A DNA stretch of 64,000 nt from Gammaproteobacteria bacterium (GCA_015488755.1 WFNB01000068.1:21403-85402), one strand, 5' to 3'. Shown: positions 28,234-37,729, counted from the first letter of the stretch. The notes: generated from the sequence alone by a model not told the origin. A program made the numbers and translations.

Positions 28234-28713
28234 TTAATATTTTTCTTTGAGTGTTGAACTATCCCAAGCAGTAAATACTTCGGATGCTTTTTTCAAAGCA
28301 TCTGAGTCATCGGTTTGTTTCAGACTTATTTTTTTACGTGAGTTGGGCAGGCTTAATTCCTCAAAGATGAATTGATCATCAAAACCAATGGCTTGAGCTT
28401 GCTGATAGGTATTGGCATAAATAACATGCTCAATACGTGCCCAATAAATGGCTGACAGGCACATAGGGCAAGGTTCACTGCTGGCATATAGCGTACAATC
28501 CTTTAGTGAAAAAGATTGGATGTTTTGGCAGGCGTCTCTAATGGCCTCAATTTCTGCATGTGCAGTAGGATCATTATTATGAGTGACTTGATTATTACCT
28601 CGGCCAATGATGATATCATGCTTAACAATAACGGCTCCAAAGGGACCCCCTTGATGACTGTGTACCGATTCTAAGGCGATTTGAATGGCCTCTTTAATAA
28701 ATGCAGTGTTCAT
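28234..28713 (-). CDS. guaD: Guanine deaminase-like nucleoside/base deaminase
   Basis: The ATG at 28713 (159 residues) is preferred over an upstream one at 28854, because the family begins just before the conserved GGPFGAVIV. Zinc site: THAEIEAIR type motif (TAHAEIEAIRDAC) and SSEPCPMCLSAIYWAR. The GFDDQFIFEEL stretch and the C-terminal ending in KEKY match GuaD of Bacillus closely, so guanine is the likely substrate, giving xanthine and ammonia. Other CMP/dCMP-type deaminases remain possible. Divergent from the sigma-54 activator gene. Confidence 0.82.
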   Translation of the reverse strand: MNTAFIKEAIQIALESVHSHQGGPFGAVIVKHDIIIGRGNNQVTHNNDPTAHAEIEAIRDACQNIQSFSLKDCTLYASSEPCPMCLSAIYWARIEHVIYANTYQQAQAIGFDDQFIFEELSLPNSRKKISLKQTDDSDALKKASEVFTAWDSSTLKEKY

Positions 28714-28829
28714 TTTTGCAACATAGCACAGAATGCTCAACATAGCAGTAGGCTCAAGTGATTTTTTAGGTTTTAGAAAAGGGCTAATAACTTTCTTGAT
28801 CTTAGTCATTTCTAAAATGTCGTGATTTC

Positions 28830-28853
28830 TGTTACTATTGCTCACAAGTAACA
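28830..28853. promoter_or_regulatory. Inverted repeat TGTTAC-N12-GTAACA
   Basis: Perfect 6-bp arms at 28830-28835 and 28848-28853 in the guaD/activator divergent space, 36 bp before the ATG of the activator. The half-sites equal those of the GTTAC-N5-GTAAC palindromes at 49-56 kb, with a wider spacer. Confidence 0.4.
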
Positions 28854-28888
28854 AAAAATTGGCACTTCATTTATCCGAGTAAATAGCT

Positions 28889-29887
28889 ATGACATTACCC
28901 AGTTTAGCGAATGGTTTTGATCATTCGAATGAACATGATTTTGAAAATAAACTGATTGGCGAATCACCAGAATTAAATAGTGTTGTCTGGGCAGCCAAAA
29001 TAACGGCTGCTTCTGATGTGACGGTGTTAATTCAAGGTGAGAGTGGTAGCGGCAAAGAGCTTTTTGCCCAGGCAATTCATAGTGGCAGTAAGCGTAAAGA
29101 ACAAAAACTGGTTTCTGTTAATTGCGCGGCAATTCCTGAGAATTTAGCTGAGTCCATGTTATTTGGGCATATTAAAGGCTCTTTTACAGGTGCTATTGCT
29201 CACCAAGAGGGTTATATTCAATCGGCAGATAATGGCACACTTTTTTTAGATGAAATAGGCGAGTTGCCTCTTTCTGTACAAGCTAAGTTACTGCGTTTTC
29301 TTGAGTCATCAGAATGCCAAAAAATTGGTTCTACTGTGACCGAAAAAGTGAGTGTACGCATTATCGTGGCAACCAATCGTGATTTACGCTTAGAAATAAA
29401 AAAGGGTAACTTTCGCGAAGACTTATTTTACCGTTTGCATATTGTCCCTTTGGAAATCCCACCGCTACGTGAACGTACAGGCGATTTGCAATTATTATTA
29501 ACGCATTTTACTCGTTCACTTGCTGCACAATATAAAGTAGAGCCTTGTACTTTTAGTAACACTGCGATGAAGGCACTCAAAGTGTATTCATGGCCGGGTA
29601 ATGTCCGTGAGCTACGCAATTTATGTGAGCGGATGAGTATTTTATTGGCCGGTAAGATGATTGATATTGATAATTTGCCAAATGAAATTAAAAACCCACA
29701 ACGAGCAGAGCAAGCAACTTATGTGTCATTGCCAGATAGTGGTTTATCACTAGAGCGAGTGGAGGTGGAATTGATACAACAAGCCTTAGATAAAACCTCT
29801 GGCAACCAAAGCCGTGCCGCACGTTTACTAGGGCTTACTCGTGACACGTTGATTTATAGAATGAAGAAATATGCGATTCATTCTTGA
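28889..29887 (+). CDS. Orphan sigma-54 activator without receiver domain (PspF-like layout)
   Basis: 332 residues beginning almost directly with the AAA+ domain: Walker A GESGSGKE (50-57), the sigma-54 contact loop as GSFTGA (97-102), Walker B FLDEIGE, FREDLFYRL with both arginines, and a Fis-type HTH at the end (NQSRAARLLGLTRDTLIYRMKKY). It should be a constitutively competent enhancer-binding protein controlled by another protein, as PspF is by PspA, but no psp genes are visible. Divergent from guaD. Target unknown. Confidence 0.85.
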   Translation: MTLPSLANGFDHSNEHDFENKLIGESPELNSVVWAAKITAASDVTVLIQGESGSGKELFAQAIHSGSKRKEQKLVSVNCAAIPENLAESMLFGHIKGSFTGAIAHQEGYIQSADNGTLFLDEIGELPLSVQAKLLRFLESSECQKIGSTVTEKVSVRIIVATNRDLRLEIKKGNFREDLFYRLHIVPLEIPPLRERTGDLQLLLTHFTRSLAAQYKVEPCTFSNTAMKALKVYSWPGNVRELRNLCERMSILLAGKMIDIDNLPNEIKNPQRAEQATYVSLPDSGLSLERVEVELIQQALDKTSGNQSRAARLLGLTRDTLIYRMKKYAIHS

Positions 29888-29919
29888 ATAACTAATTATA
29901 AACATATCATTTCTGGAAT

Positions 29920-29959
29920 CGGGACTTTAGTCCCGCTCTCTTTTCAGGGCTAAAAGCCC
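29920..29959. repeat. Double stem-loop repeat
   Basis: CGGGACT-TT-AGTCCCG at 29920-29935 and, 11 nt later, GGGCT-AAA-AGCCC at 29947-29959. It lies between the activator gene and the convergent GNAT gene and has the look of a dispersed REP-type unit; it could also serve as a terminator although the T-run is poor. Confidence 0.6.
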
Positions 29960-30022
29960 AACTCCAATAAGATAGCCTTTCTTAGTAAGTCTGCAAATGC
30001 GGACTTTGGTATGATAGGTCGG

Positions 30023-30481
30023 TTATTCAAGCTCAAAAGAATGCGTATTCTTTTTTAATCCTAATTGCAGACAAATGTCTTCTACTAGCTCATATTGATA
30101 ATCACTTTGAATAATGGCTTTGTGACAACCATATTCTTGGGCTAAGTGGGTTGTATATTTGAGTAAGTCATTGGCAATGGTTTTTTTTTCTATGGTATCT
30201 TCAATTGTGTTTGAGATGATAAGATCATTAATAAAAGCTGTGCTAGCACCCTCATGAGTCATCTGCATAATAATCACTAGGGTGATCACCCCAACAATAG
30301 CTTGTTCAGTACTGGCGATGATTTGAAAATAATTAGAGTCATCTAGCATAGATTGGTATACGGTATTGGCATCATGCAATTGCATTGGTTTGCTATTATT
30401 GGCCTTGGATGAATCAATCAGCTCTAAAATGGCTTCTAAATCACTTTCATTTGCTTTTCTTATAATAATGCTGTCAATCAT
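30023..30481 (-). CDS. GNAT-family acetyltransferase-like protein
   Basis: Start chosen at the ATG at 30481 (152 residues, MIDSIIIRKANESDLEAIL), which overlaps the lipB stop by 8 nt. The N-terminus is the usual GNAT beta1-alpha1 pattern and the body has INDLIISNTIEDTIEKKTIANDLLKYTTHLAQ in place of the acetyl-CoA loop, which is weakly conserved. It occupies the place where lipA often follows lipB. Substrate unknown. Confidence 0.65.
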   Translation of the reverse strand: MIDSIIIRKANESDLEAILELIDSSKANNSKPMQLHDANTVYQSMLDDSNYFQIIASTEQAIVGVITLVIIMQMTHEGASTAFINDLIISNTIEDTIEKKTIANDLLKYTTHLAQEYGCHKAIIQSDYQYELVEDICLQLGLKKNTHSFELE

Positions 30482-31184
30482 TGTGTGTCTCGTAAAGTCC
30501 ATTTTTCCAGAGTATGGTCTGATAACCAATGCTATTTGCTAAATGTGAGATAAGCTTTTGTTGTACGTCTTTGATTATCGTCTGTTGCATTGATTGCGTC
30601 GGGAGTAGCTCAATGCTATCAATATAATCACAAAGCTGAACGACTTCAAGGTTTTTATAACCACAAGGGTTAATTTGTGAAAAAGGGGCTAGATCCATTG
30701 CAATGTTGAGGCTTAAGCCATGAAAGCTACAGCCCTTTTTAATACGTAACCCTAAGGCGGCAATTTTGGCCTCATTGATGTAGACACCTGGAGCCTCTTT
30801 TTTTGCTATGGCACTGAGCTGAAACTCGTAAAGAGTATTAATAATGCTTTGCTCGATAAAGGTGATAAATTGGCGAACCCCAAGAGTACGACGTTTAATA
30901 TCAATCATTAAATAAGCAATCAGTTGCCCAGGGCCATGATAAGTGACTTGGCCACCCCGATCAATTTGCACAATGGGGATGTGACTTGTGCTGATAATAT
31001 CACTGGGGGTGGCATTTCGGCCTAGGGTGAATATAGGAGGGTGTTCCAGTAGCCATATTTCATCAGTGGTTGTCTGTTGACGCTGCTGGGTAAATTGTTG
31101 CATGGCTTGCCAAATAGGCTGGTACTCTTGTAGGCCTAAGGTACGGACAATTAATGTTTCTGTTGTGCTCAGTGGGTGACTCAT
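30474..31184 (-). CDS. lipB: Octanoyl-[ACP]:protein N-octanoyltransferase
   Basis: Moves octanoyl from acyl carrier protein to lipoyl domains, the first step of lipoate assembly. 236 residues, with RGGQVTYHGPGQLIAYLMID, the lysine in EAKIAALGLRIKKGCSFHG and the catalytic cysteine in INPCGYKNLEV. Downstream of ybeD (9 bp). The lipA gene is not adjacent; a GNAT gene takes its place. Confidence 0.97.
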   Translation of the reverse strand: MSHPLSTTETLIVRTLGLQEYQPIWQAMQQFTQQRQQTTTDEIWLLEHPPIFTLGRNATPSDIISTSHIPIVQIDRGGQVTYHGPGQLIAYLMIDIKRRTLGVRQFITFIEQSIINTLYEFQLSAIAKKEAPGVYINEAKIAALGLRIKKGCSFHGLSLNIAMDLAPFSQINPCGYKNLEVVQLCDYIDSIELLPTQSMQQTIIKDVQQKLISHLANSIGYQTILWKNGLYETHND

Positions 31185-31193
31185 ATAAAGAGC

Positions 31194-31487
31194 TTACAAA
31201 GCCATTTTAGTACGCTCATGAGCGTTTAATTCAAGATAAAGATCATCGAGTTGTTTGCGGCTGGTGGCGACCAGCTTGATGGTCACGGCAATGTACTTGC
31301 CATTACGGCTGGGGCGGGTGTGCAAGCAACTTTGGCTAACCCCCTGAACATGTTGCTGGCATACTGATAAGACATAATCAGGATAGTTATCAATATTTTC
31401 TCCCATTACTTTTAAAGAAAAGTCGCAGGGAAAATGCATTAATTGATCTTCATCGATGCTCTGGTTATTGGATGTTTTGTCGTTCAT
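31194..31487 (-). CDS. ybeD: YbeD/DUF493 family protein
   Basis: 97-residue ACT-like small protein (FPCDFSLKVMGENIDNYPDYV, then SRNGKYIAVTIKLVATSRKQLDDLY). It sits between dacA and lipB as in most gammaproteobacteria, which is the main reason for the name. A role in lipoate regulation has been suggested from this synteny; nothing more is visible. Confidence 0.9.
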   Translation of the reverse strand: MNDKTSNNQSIDEDQLMHFPCDFSLKVMGENIDNYPDYVLSVCQQHVQGVSQSCLHTRPSRNGKYIAVTIKLVATSRKQLDDLYLELNAHERTKMAL

Positions 31488-31491
31488 GGCA

Positions 31492-32634
31492 TTATTCCAT
31501 CATCATTAGAGCACTGTCTTTAGCTTGTTGCCAAAGGCTACCCTCATTAACCGTTTTAAGTGCAATCAGTGCTGAGCTACTAATGACCTTATTATTCAAA
31601 CGAATTTCTACATTACCTAGGTGCTGTCCTTTTTGAATAGGAGCGACTAACTGTGGGTTGATCTTAATAGCGGGTTTTAAATTTTTATATTGACCTTTAG
31701 GAATAGTGATAGCCATATCAACTGCAACGCCTACAGGTAATAGCTCGCTGTCTCCCTTGTAAATTCTAACGGTTTTTAGTGCTTTTGTTGCGGGGTAAAC
31801 AATATGGGACTCATAAAAACGGAAGCCAAAATTGAGCAACTTCTGTGATTCCTGTGCTCGTGCATCGGCACTATTTGTACCTAAAACAACAGAAATTAAA
31901 CGCATATCATTTCTTTTGGCTGAAGAAAGTAGGCAATAACCTGCATCTTTAGTGTGGCCCGTTTTCATACCATCAACACTCTTATCTCGCCAGAGTAATT
32001 TGTTACGGTTGGCTTGTTTAATATTATTGTAGGTGAATTCTTTGGTTGAGTACCATTTATAATATTGTGGAAAACGCTTAATTAGTGCCCGTGCTAAAAT
32101 AGCTAAGTCTTTAGCTGTCGTTTTGTGCTTAGGGTCGGGTAAACCGGTACTATTGATAAAATTACTATTATTCATGCCTAATTCTTGAGCATGTTGTGTC
32201 ATTAAGCTGGCAAAAGCCTCTTCGCTACCAGCAATGTGCTCTGCTAAGGCGACACTGGCATCGTTACCGGATTGAATGATCATACCTTGTATGAGATCTT
32301 CTACAGAGACCTTACTATTTACTTTAATAAACATGCGTGAACCAGGTGTTTTCCAAGCTTTTTTACTGACCGTAACCCTATCATCAAGTTTAATATTGCC
32401 TTCTTCAATTTCAGAAAATACTGCGTAGGCAGTCATTACTTTGGTGATACTCGCGGGAGCCACAGGTATGTCGGCATTGTTCTGGGCAATAATTTTATTG
32501 CTATTATAGTCGACTAAAATATAAGATTTTGCCGCAATAGCAGGTGCTTTAGGGATTACTTTAGGTACTGCATAGCTATTTAGTGTGTAGCCTATCAGCA
32601 ATAGGGCGGTTATAACATAAGTAAATAATTTCAT
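31492..32634 (-). CDS. dacA: D-alanyl-D-alanine carboxypeptidase (PBP5/6 type)
   Basis: Trims the terminal D-Ala from peptidoglycan pentapeptides in the periplasm. Start taken at 32634 (380 residues, MKLFTYVIT, signal peptide ending near NSYAV); an ATG 24 bp upstream is possible. Catalytic boxes: SITK (62-65), SGN (122-124), KTG (224-226). A C-terminal PBP5_C beta domain and an amphipathic anchor helix (LWQQAKDSALMMME) complete the fold. Confidence 0.97.
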   Translation of the reverse strand: MKLFTYVITALLLIGYTLNSYAVPKVIPKAPAIAAKSYILVDYNSNKIIAQNNADIPVAPASITKVMTAYAVFSEIEEGNIKLDDRVTVSKKAWKTPGSRMFIKVNSKVSVEDLIQGMIIQSGNDASVALAEHIAGSEEAFASLMTQHAQELGMNNSNFINSTGLPDPKHKTTAKDLAILARALIKRFPQYYKWYSTKEFTYNNIKQANRNKLLWRDKSVDGMKTGHTKDAGYCLLSSAKRNDMRLISVVLGTNSADARAQESQKLLNFGFRFYESHIVYPATKALKTVRIYKGDSELLPVGVAVDMAITIPKGQYKNLKPAIKINPQLVAPIQKGQHLGNVEIRLNNKVISSSALIALKTVNEGSLWQQAKDSALMMME

Positions 32635-32715
32635 AAAAATAGGCTCAAATAATGTCAATAGATGGTATAAAGTTGTTTGTCTTAGGCAAATAAATGGATC
32701 ATAAGTTCATCTGAA

Positions 32716-33552
32716 CTATTCAATAACAATACGAAGTTGTGAAAAACCAGCATGTTGTAGTTGTTGAGCTAAATTATCTGCTTGTTCAGCATGATCTAAC
32801 GGCCCTATGCGAACACGGTAAAATTTTTGGCCATTATTTATGGTACTGGATACTTTTGCCTGTTGCTTATTTAGATGAGCATTGGCACGATTTTTTAGCT
32901 GATAAGCATTGTGGGCATCCACAAATGCCCCTAGCTGCAAAAACAAAGCCACTTTTGATACCGGAGGATTTGGTGTATAGAGGGTTGTCTTAGGTGTGCT
33001 AGAGAGCTGTGTTTGAGCTTTATTGGGATCAATGGCCTCTACTTCAACCAAGCCTGTGCCGGTTGCTTTAATGCCCAGTTTTACTGCCGCAGTATGGGAT
33101 AAATCAATGATCCGGTTTTCATGAAAAGGTCCACGATCATTCACCTTAAGAATAACATGACGATTGTTTTTTAAATTTGTTACCTTCACATAAGTGGGTA
33201 ATGGCAAGGTTTTATGAGCTGCGGTCATTTTATGCATATCATACAGTTCACCACTGGATGTACGCTTACCTTGGAATTTGCTGCCATACCATGAGGCAAT
33301 GCCTCGCTCTTTATAACCAGCACTGGAATTCATGACGTAATAACGTTTACCACGCACAACATAGGATTTGGGATTACCGTACTTGCTTCGAGTCGTACTT
33401 TGTGGCACAGCATCGGGTATTTGCGAAACATCAACTTGCTCGCTAGGGGGGCCATCATTATGAGCGTAGGGGTTCCCACCACAAGCTGTGAGCAGACTGC
33501 ATATAGCAATAATGGTTAGCCTATCAAAATGTTTAAAAAGAAAGAATGTCAT
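32716..33552 (-). CDS. rlpA: Septal ring lipoprotein RlpA
   Basis: 278 residues. Lipobox LTAC with Cys24, a double-psi beta-barrel (about 80-165, GIASWYGSKFQGKRTSSGE and VKVNDRGPFHENRIIDLSHTAA) and a C-terminal SPOR domain (about 200-277) that binds denuded glycan at the septum. The catalytic His/Asp of lytic RlpA type enzymes (MTAAHKTLPL and VNDRGP) are kept, so enzyme activity is plausible. 5 bp from mltB. Confidence 0.95.
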   Translation of the reverse strand: MTFFLFKHFDRLTIIAICSLLTACGGNPYAHNDGPPSEQVDVSQIPDAVPQSTTRSKYGNPKSYVVRGKRYYVMNSSAGYKERGIASWYGSKFQGKRTSSGELYDMHKMTAAHKTLPLPTYVKVTNLKNNRHVILKVNDRGPFHENRIIDLSHTAAVKLGIKATGTGLVEVEAIDPNKAQTQLSSTPKTTLYTPNPPVSKVALFLQLGAFVDAHNAYQLKNRANAHLNKQQAKVSSTINNGQKFYRVRIGPLDHAEQADNLAQQLQHAGFSQLRIVIE

Positions 33553-33557
33553 GTAAC

Positions 33558-34607
33558 TTATGGTGCCTTTTTCTTAGCCTGTTGATAGGCAGATTTTATT
33601 TCCTGACTGAGTTGGTAGACAGCCATAGAATAGAGCGTACTGTGATTATAGCGTGAAATAACATAAAAGTTAGTATAGCCCAACCAATATTCTTTATTAT
33701 TTTTTTGTTTTAAAATGAGCAAAATAGCTTTTGCTTTATCACTCATTGCTGTTTTACCTTGTAGACCTTTGTTTTTAAAATCAGCCACACTGAGTTTAGG
33801 TTTACAACTGCGCTTACAAGCATCTTCTTTAGTGATACTATTTTCTTTTATTAATTGTAGCTTATCAGCAACAGCCTGACCTCTTTGCCAACCATGGCGT
33901 TTAAAATAATGAGCCACACTGCCAATGGCATCTGCATTGTTTGTCCAGATATTTTTTTCACCATCACCATCAAAGTCAATTGCATAGCTTTGGAAACTGC
34001 TGGGGATGAATTGACCCATGCCCATAGCACCTGCGTAAGAACCGGTTTTTGATAGGGGATCAAACTTTTGTTCCTGACTCATAATTAAAAAATGTTTCAG
34101 CTCACTACGAAAAAACTTACTACGCTTAGGGTATTTAAAGGCTAAAGTGGATAAAGCATCCATAACTCGATAGTTTCCTTGCCGCTTCCCATAATAGGTT
34201 TCAACACCAATAATAGCCACCATGATTTCAGGTGTTACACCGTATATTTTTTCTGCGTAAGCAAGTATGTCTTTATTTTCTTGCCAAAATGCTACGCCTC
34301 CCTTAATACGCTTTTGGGTCAGAAATATCTTACGGTATTCAAACCATGCTTTGCTTCTTTCAGCAGGTCTGCTCATAGCATCAAGAATTTTTTGTTTAAT
34401 TTTCACCTGGCTGAAAAGGCTTTCAAGCTGTGCCTTTTTAAAGCCATGTTTGGTGCTCATTTCATTAATGAATTTCTGTACGTCTGCATTATTGACTAAG
34501 CTATTACGCAGACTCTTAGTGCTCTCTTTTGCGTAAGTACTGCTACTGATAAAAATGCTTAGTAATAATCCGATAATGATAAATAATCGTGTGTGTTTAA
34601 AATACAT
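33558..34607 (-). CDS. mltB: Lytic murein transglycosylase B
   Basis: Cleaves glycan strands to 1,6-anhydromuramyl ends. 349 residues of the SLT_2 family with catalytic Glu in IIGVETYYGKRQGNYRVMDAL and the AGAMGMGQFIPSSFQSY stretch. The N-terminus is a normal signal peptide (SSSTYAKES) without a lipobox cysteine, so the product is likely soluble in the periplasm, unlike E. coli MltB. Confidence 0.95.
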   Translation of the reverse strand: MYFKHTRLFIIIGLLLSIFISSSTYAKESTKSLRNSLVNNADVQKFINEMSTKHGFKKAQLESLFSQVKIKQKILDAMSRPAERSKAWFEYRKIFLTQKRIKGGVAFWQENKDILAYAEKIYGVTPEIMVAIIGVETYYGKRQGNYRVMDALSTLAFKYPKRSKFFRSELKHFLIMSQEQKFDPLSKTGSYAGAMGMGQFIPSSFQSYAIDFDGDGEKNIWTNNADAIGSVAHYFKRHGWQRGQAVADKLQLIKENSITKEDACKRSCKPKLSVADFKNKGLQGKTAMSDKAKAILLILKQKNNKEYWLGYTNFYVISRYNHSTLYSMAVYQLSQEIKSAYQQAKKKAP

Positions 34608-34621
34608 GTAATGTTCCTGAA

Positions 34622-35728
34622 TTAATAGGCAAGTAGTTTTCTATGAGTCTGTATGGACATTAAGATACCAAAGCCAGCCATTAGGGTAACAATAGAGGTG
34701 CCACCATAGCTCACCAGAGGTAATGGCACACCCACTACAGGCAAAATACCACTGACCATACCGATGTTAACAAAAACATAGATTGCAAAGGTTAAGATAA
34801 TACTGGCACCGAGCAAACGTGAAAAGGTACCTTGTGCTTGGGAAGTAATATAAATGCCCCGAAAAATAATAAATAAATAAAGACCAAGCAAAATCAATAT
34901 ACCACTAAAACCAAATTCCTCTGCAAATACAGAGAAAATAAAATCGGTGTGTCGCTCGGGTAAAAATTCCAAATGAGACTGAGTGCCATTTAACCAGCCC
35001 TTACCAAATGCACCACCAGAGCCAATGGCAATTTTTGATTGAATAATATGGTAGCCACTGCCTAAAGGGTCAGATTCTGGGTTGAACATGGTTAATACTC
35101 GTTGGCGTTGATAATCATGCATTAAAAAAAGCCACATGGGAATGCTAAAAGCAACAGCTGAAAAAAGAAACCCAAAAATAAGTCGCCATGAGACACCGGC
35201 CATAAAAATAGCAAAGAACCCAGCACTACTGACCAATAATGAAGTGCCTAAATCAGGTTGTTTAGCAATGAGTAGTACGGGAGTAATCAAAATAAAGACA
35301 CTAATGAGCAGGTGTTTATTTTTAGGCGGAATACTACCTCGTGATAAAAACCAAGCCAACATCATGGGCACGGCTAATTTCATCATTTCTGAAGGCTGAA
35401 AGCGAAATAAGCCCAAATCAAGCCAGCGCCTAGCACCCATGGAGACGGTACCGGCAAATAAGACAGCAAGGAGCATGATAGTCCCGACGATAAAGAGTAT
35501 GGGAGACCAGCGACACATACGATCAGGTGAAATTTGTGCAATAACCAACATAATAATAAAAGCAACGCCAATACGAACGGCTTGGCGTTGCATCATAGTA
35601 ATGTCTTCACCACTAGCACTGTAGAGGATCACCTGTCCGAGAGCAATCACTGTTAATAGACTAATTAATAGTGGTAGATCAATATGTAGGCGGAATAACA
35701 AATTGTTTGAGCTATTTTGATTAGCCAT
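34622..35728 (-). CDS. rodA: Peptidoglycan glycosyltransferase RodA
   Basis: SEDS polymerase of the elongasome. 368 residues, about ten membrane helices, with the family signatures RRWLDLGLFRFQPSEMMKL, KQPDLGTSLL, the catalytic Asp region near the WLNGTQSHLEFLPERHTDFIFSV stretch and PVVGVPLPLVSYGGTS at the end. 8 bp after mrdA, its cognate transpeptidase. Confidence 0.98.
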   Translation of the reverse strand: MANQNSSNNLLFRLHIDLPLLISLLTVIALGQVILYSASGEDITMMQRQAVRIGVAFIIMLVIAQISPDRMCRWSPILFIVGTIMLLAVLFAGTVSMGARRWLDLGLFRFQPSEMMKLAVPMMLAWFLSRGSIPPKNKHLLISVFILITPVLLIAKQPDLGTSLLVSSAGFFAIFMAGVSWRLIFGFLFSAVAFSIPMWLFLMHDYQRQRVLTMFNPESDPLGSGYHIIQSKIAIGSGGAFGKGWLNGTQSHLEFLPERHTDFIFSVFAEEFGFSGILILLGLYLFIIFRGIYITSQAQGTFSRLLGASIILTFAIYVFVNIGMVSGILPVVGVPLPLVSYGGTSIVTLMAGFGILMSIQTHRKLLAY

Positions 35729-35736
35729 ATTTTTGA

Positions 35737-37722
35737 TTAGCCATAGTGCCCCTCATTATGATTAATTTCAGCCGTGCTTTCTGGGCTTAAGGTATGTTTT
35801 GGAGGTGTTTTGAGTGGTTTATTTTTTTTGGCAGGTGTCTGTTTGGTTTTTCTTGGGGCATTGAGTTGCTTATCGGTAAATTGCTGCAAATAGGCCTCAA
35901 TTACTTTACCTGCAATAGGCGCTGCAATTGAACCACCATGGCCACCATTTTCAACCACTACGGCAATCGCAATTCTAGGATGTTTTACAGGAGCAAAGGA
36001 CATAAATAGTGCATGATCTCTTAAGCGTTCTTCCACTTTACTGGCTTTGTAAGAGGCATCTTGAGCCACTGAAAATACTTGTGCTGTGCCCGTTTTACCC
36101 GCAATTTTATAGCGTAAACCTGATTTGTTAAGACGTCGTGCCGTACCTCTAGAACCGTGAATCACCTCAGTCATCGCGTGATATATCTGTTGCCAATTTT
36201 GTTGGTTTTTAATAGGGATGTCATGTACCAGTTGTGGTGAAATATGACGTGCAATGGGATCGCTCTTACGTTGAATGGCATTGACTAATTGCGGTTGAAA
36301 AAGATGTCCTCCATTAGCCAGTGTTGCAGTTGCTAGAGCAAGTTGCATTGGTGTGACTAACACATAGCCTTGGCCAATACCGGTAATGACGGTTTCTCCA
36401 GGGAACCATACTTGCTTGCGTGCCTTTTTCTTCCATTGTTTTGAGGGCATTAAGCCACTGCGTTCACCGAGTATATCAACACCTGATTTTTGACCAAAAC
36501 CAAAGAGTGTCATAAATTGATGCATTCGATCAATACCTAATTGAACAGCCAGATCATAGTAAAAAACATCACAGGATTGCACAATGGATTTTTCAATATT
36601 GGTTTTGCCATGTCCCCATTTCTTCCAGTCACGATATTTATGCGGTTTACCTTTAAGCTGGTAGTAGCCGGGGCAGAATATTTGATGATTAGGCTGAATA
36701 ACACCTAATTCCAAACCTGCTAGGGCAAAAAATGGTTTGGTTGTTGAGCCGGGAGGATAATTGCCGAGAATGGTGCGATTAAATAATGGTCGTTGCCATG
36801 AATGGTTGAGGGCATTATAGGTTTTGGAGTCAATGCCATTGACAAATAAATTAGCATCATAGTCAGGCATACTGACCATAGCGAGCACTTGACCGTTTTC
36901 AGGGCTAATAGCAACTAAGGCTCCCCGCTTTCCCTCGAAGGCTTCAATGGCAATTTTTTGTAAATTAATGTCTAAGTTAAGCGTCAGATCATTGCCGGGT
37001 ATGGGATTTTTACGCTCCAGCACTCGTAAAACTCGACCTCGAACATTGGTTTCTACTTTTTGATAACCGACTTGGCCGTGGAGTAATGCTTCATAAGATT
37101 TTTCTATGCCTAGTTTTCCAGTGTGATTGGTACCACTATAGTTAGTCACAGGCAATCGTTTTAGCTCTTGTTCATTGATACGGCCAACATAGCCAACAAC
37201 ATGAGAGGTTTCTTTACCGTAGGGGTAAAACCGGCTGAGTTGAGCCTTTATTTCAACACCGGGCAGGCGATGTAAATTAACAGAAATAGTGGCAACTTCT
37301 TCATCGGTTAAGCGAAAGCGAAGGGGAATGCCTTCAAAACGGCGCTTGCGCCGGACTTCTTTATTAAATTTTTTAATGTCAATATCACGAATAGTAATTA
37401 AAAAGCCCAACTCTTCAAGCAGTAAATCAATATCCTTAGTTTGTTCAGGAATGATTTGTAAGGTGTAAGATGGTAAATTCTCAGCCAGAATAATGCCATT
37501 ACGATCATAGATAAGCCCACGTGTTGGTGGAATGGCCTGCACTGATACACGGTTGTTTTGTGATAAGGTGCTGAAATGTTCATGACTGGTGATCTGTAAG
37601 TAAAATAGGCGGCTAGTTAGAATACCAAATAAAACTAAAGTAAAGAAAATAGCCATAATAGTGCGATTATGAGATATTCTCTGCTCAATAAAATGATCTT
37701 TTAAATGTAATCTATCAGCCAT
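35737..37722 (-). CDS. mrdA: Penicillin-binding protein 2 (elongation transpeptidase)
   Basis: Cross-links peptidoglycan in side-wall growth. The ATG at 37722 (661 residues, MADRLHLKDHF) gives the typical short cytoplasmic tail before the single membrane helix; an ATG at 37743 would overlap mreD by 14 nt. The dimerisation domain (PPTRGLIYDRNGIILAEN) precedes the transpeptidase with GSTTK near residue 326, QSCDVFYY as the SxN/SxD box and GKTGTAQV. A basic, proline-rich C-terminal tail (about 40 residues) is extra. Confidence 0.96.
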   Translation of the reverse strand: MADRLHLKDHFIEQRISHNRTIMAIFFTLVLFGILTSRLFYLQITSHEHFSTLSQNNRVSVQAIPPTRGLIYDRNGIILAENLPSYTLQIIPEQTKDIDLLLEELGFLITIRDIDIKKFNKEVRRKRRFEGIPLRFRLTDEEVATISVNLHRLPGVEIKAQLSRFYPYGKETSHVVGYVGRINEQELKRLPVTNYSGTNHTGKLGIEKSYEALLHGQVGYQKVETNVRGRVLRVLERKNPIPGNDLTLNLDINLQKIAIEAFEGKRGALVAISPENGQVLAMVSMPDYDANLFVNGIDSKTYNALNHSWQRPLFNRTILGNYPPGSTTKPFFALAGLELGVIQPNHQIFCPGYYQLKGKPHKYRDWKKWGHGKTNIEKSIVQSCDVFYYDLAVQLGIDRMHQFMTLFGFGQKSGVDILGERSGLMPSKQWKKKARKQVWFPGETVITGIGQGYVLVTPMQLALATATLANGGHLFQPQLVNAIQRKSDPIARHISPQLVHDIPIKNQQNWQQIYHAMTEVIHGSRGTARRLNKSGLRYKIAGKTGTAQVFSVAQDASYKASKVEERLRDHALFMSFAPVKHPRIAIAVVVENGGHGGSIAAPIAGKVIEAYLQQFTDKQLNAPRKTKQTPAKKNKPLKTPPKHTLSPESTAEINHNEGHYG

Positions 37723-37729
37723 AGCAGTT

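Noticed and set aside
28859..28875. TGGCAC -24 box before the orphan activator
   Set aside because: The -12 position reads TTATC, so the required GC is missing at N10.
29920..29959. CRISPR-like repeat or tRNA remnant
   Set aside because: Only two unrelated short stem-loops, no spacer periodicity and no cloverleaf. I found no CRISPR array, tRNA or rRNA anywhere in the window.
30023..31184. Expected lipA after lipB
   Set aside because: The gene downstream is a GNAT-like protein; it has no radical-SAM cysteine motif, so lipA is elsewhere or absent.
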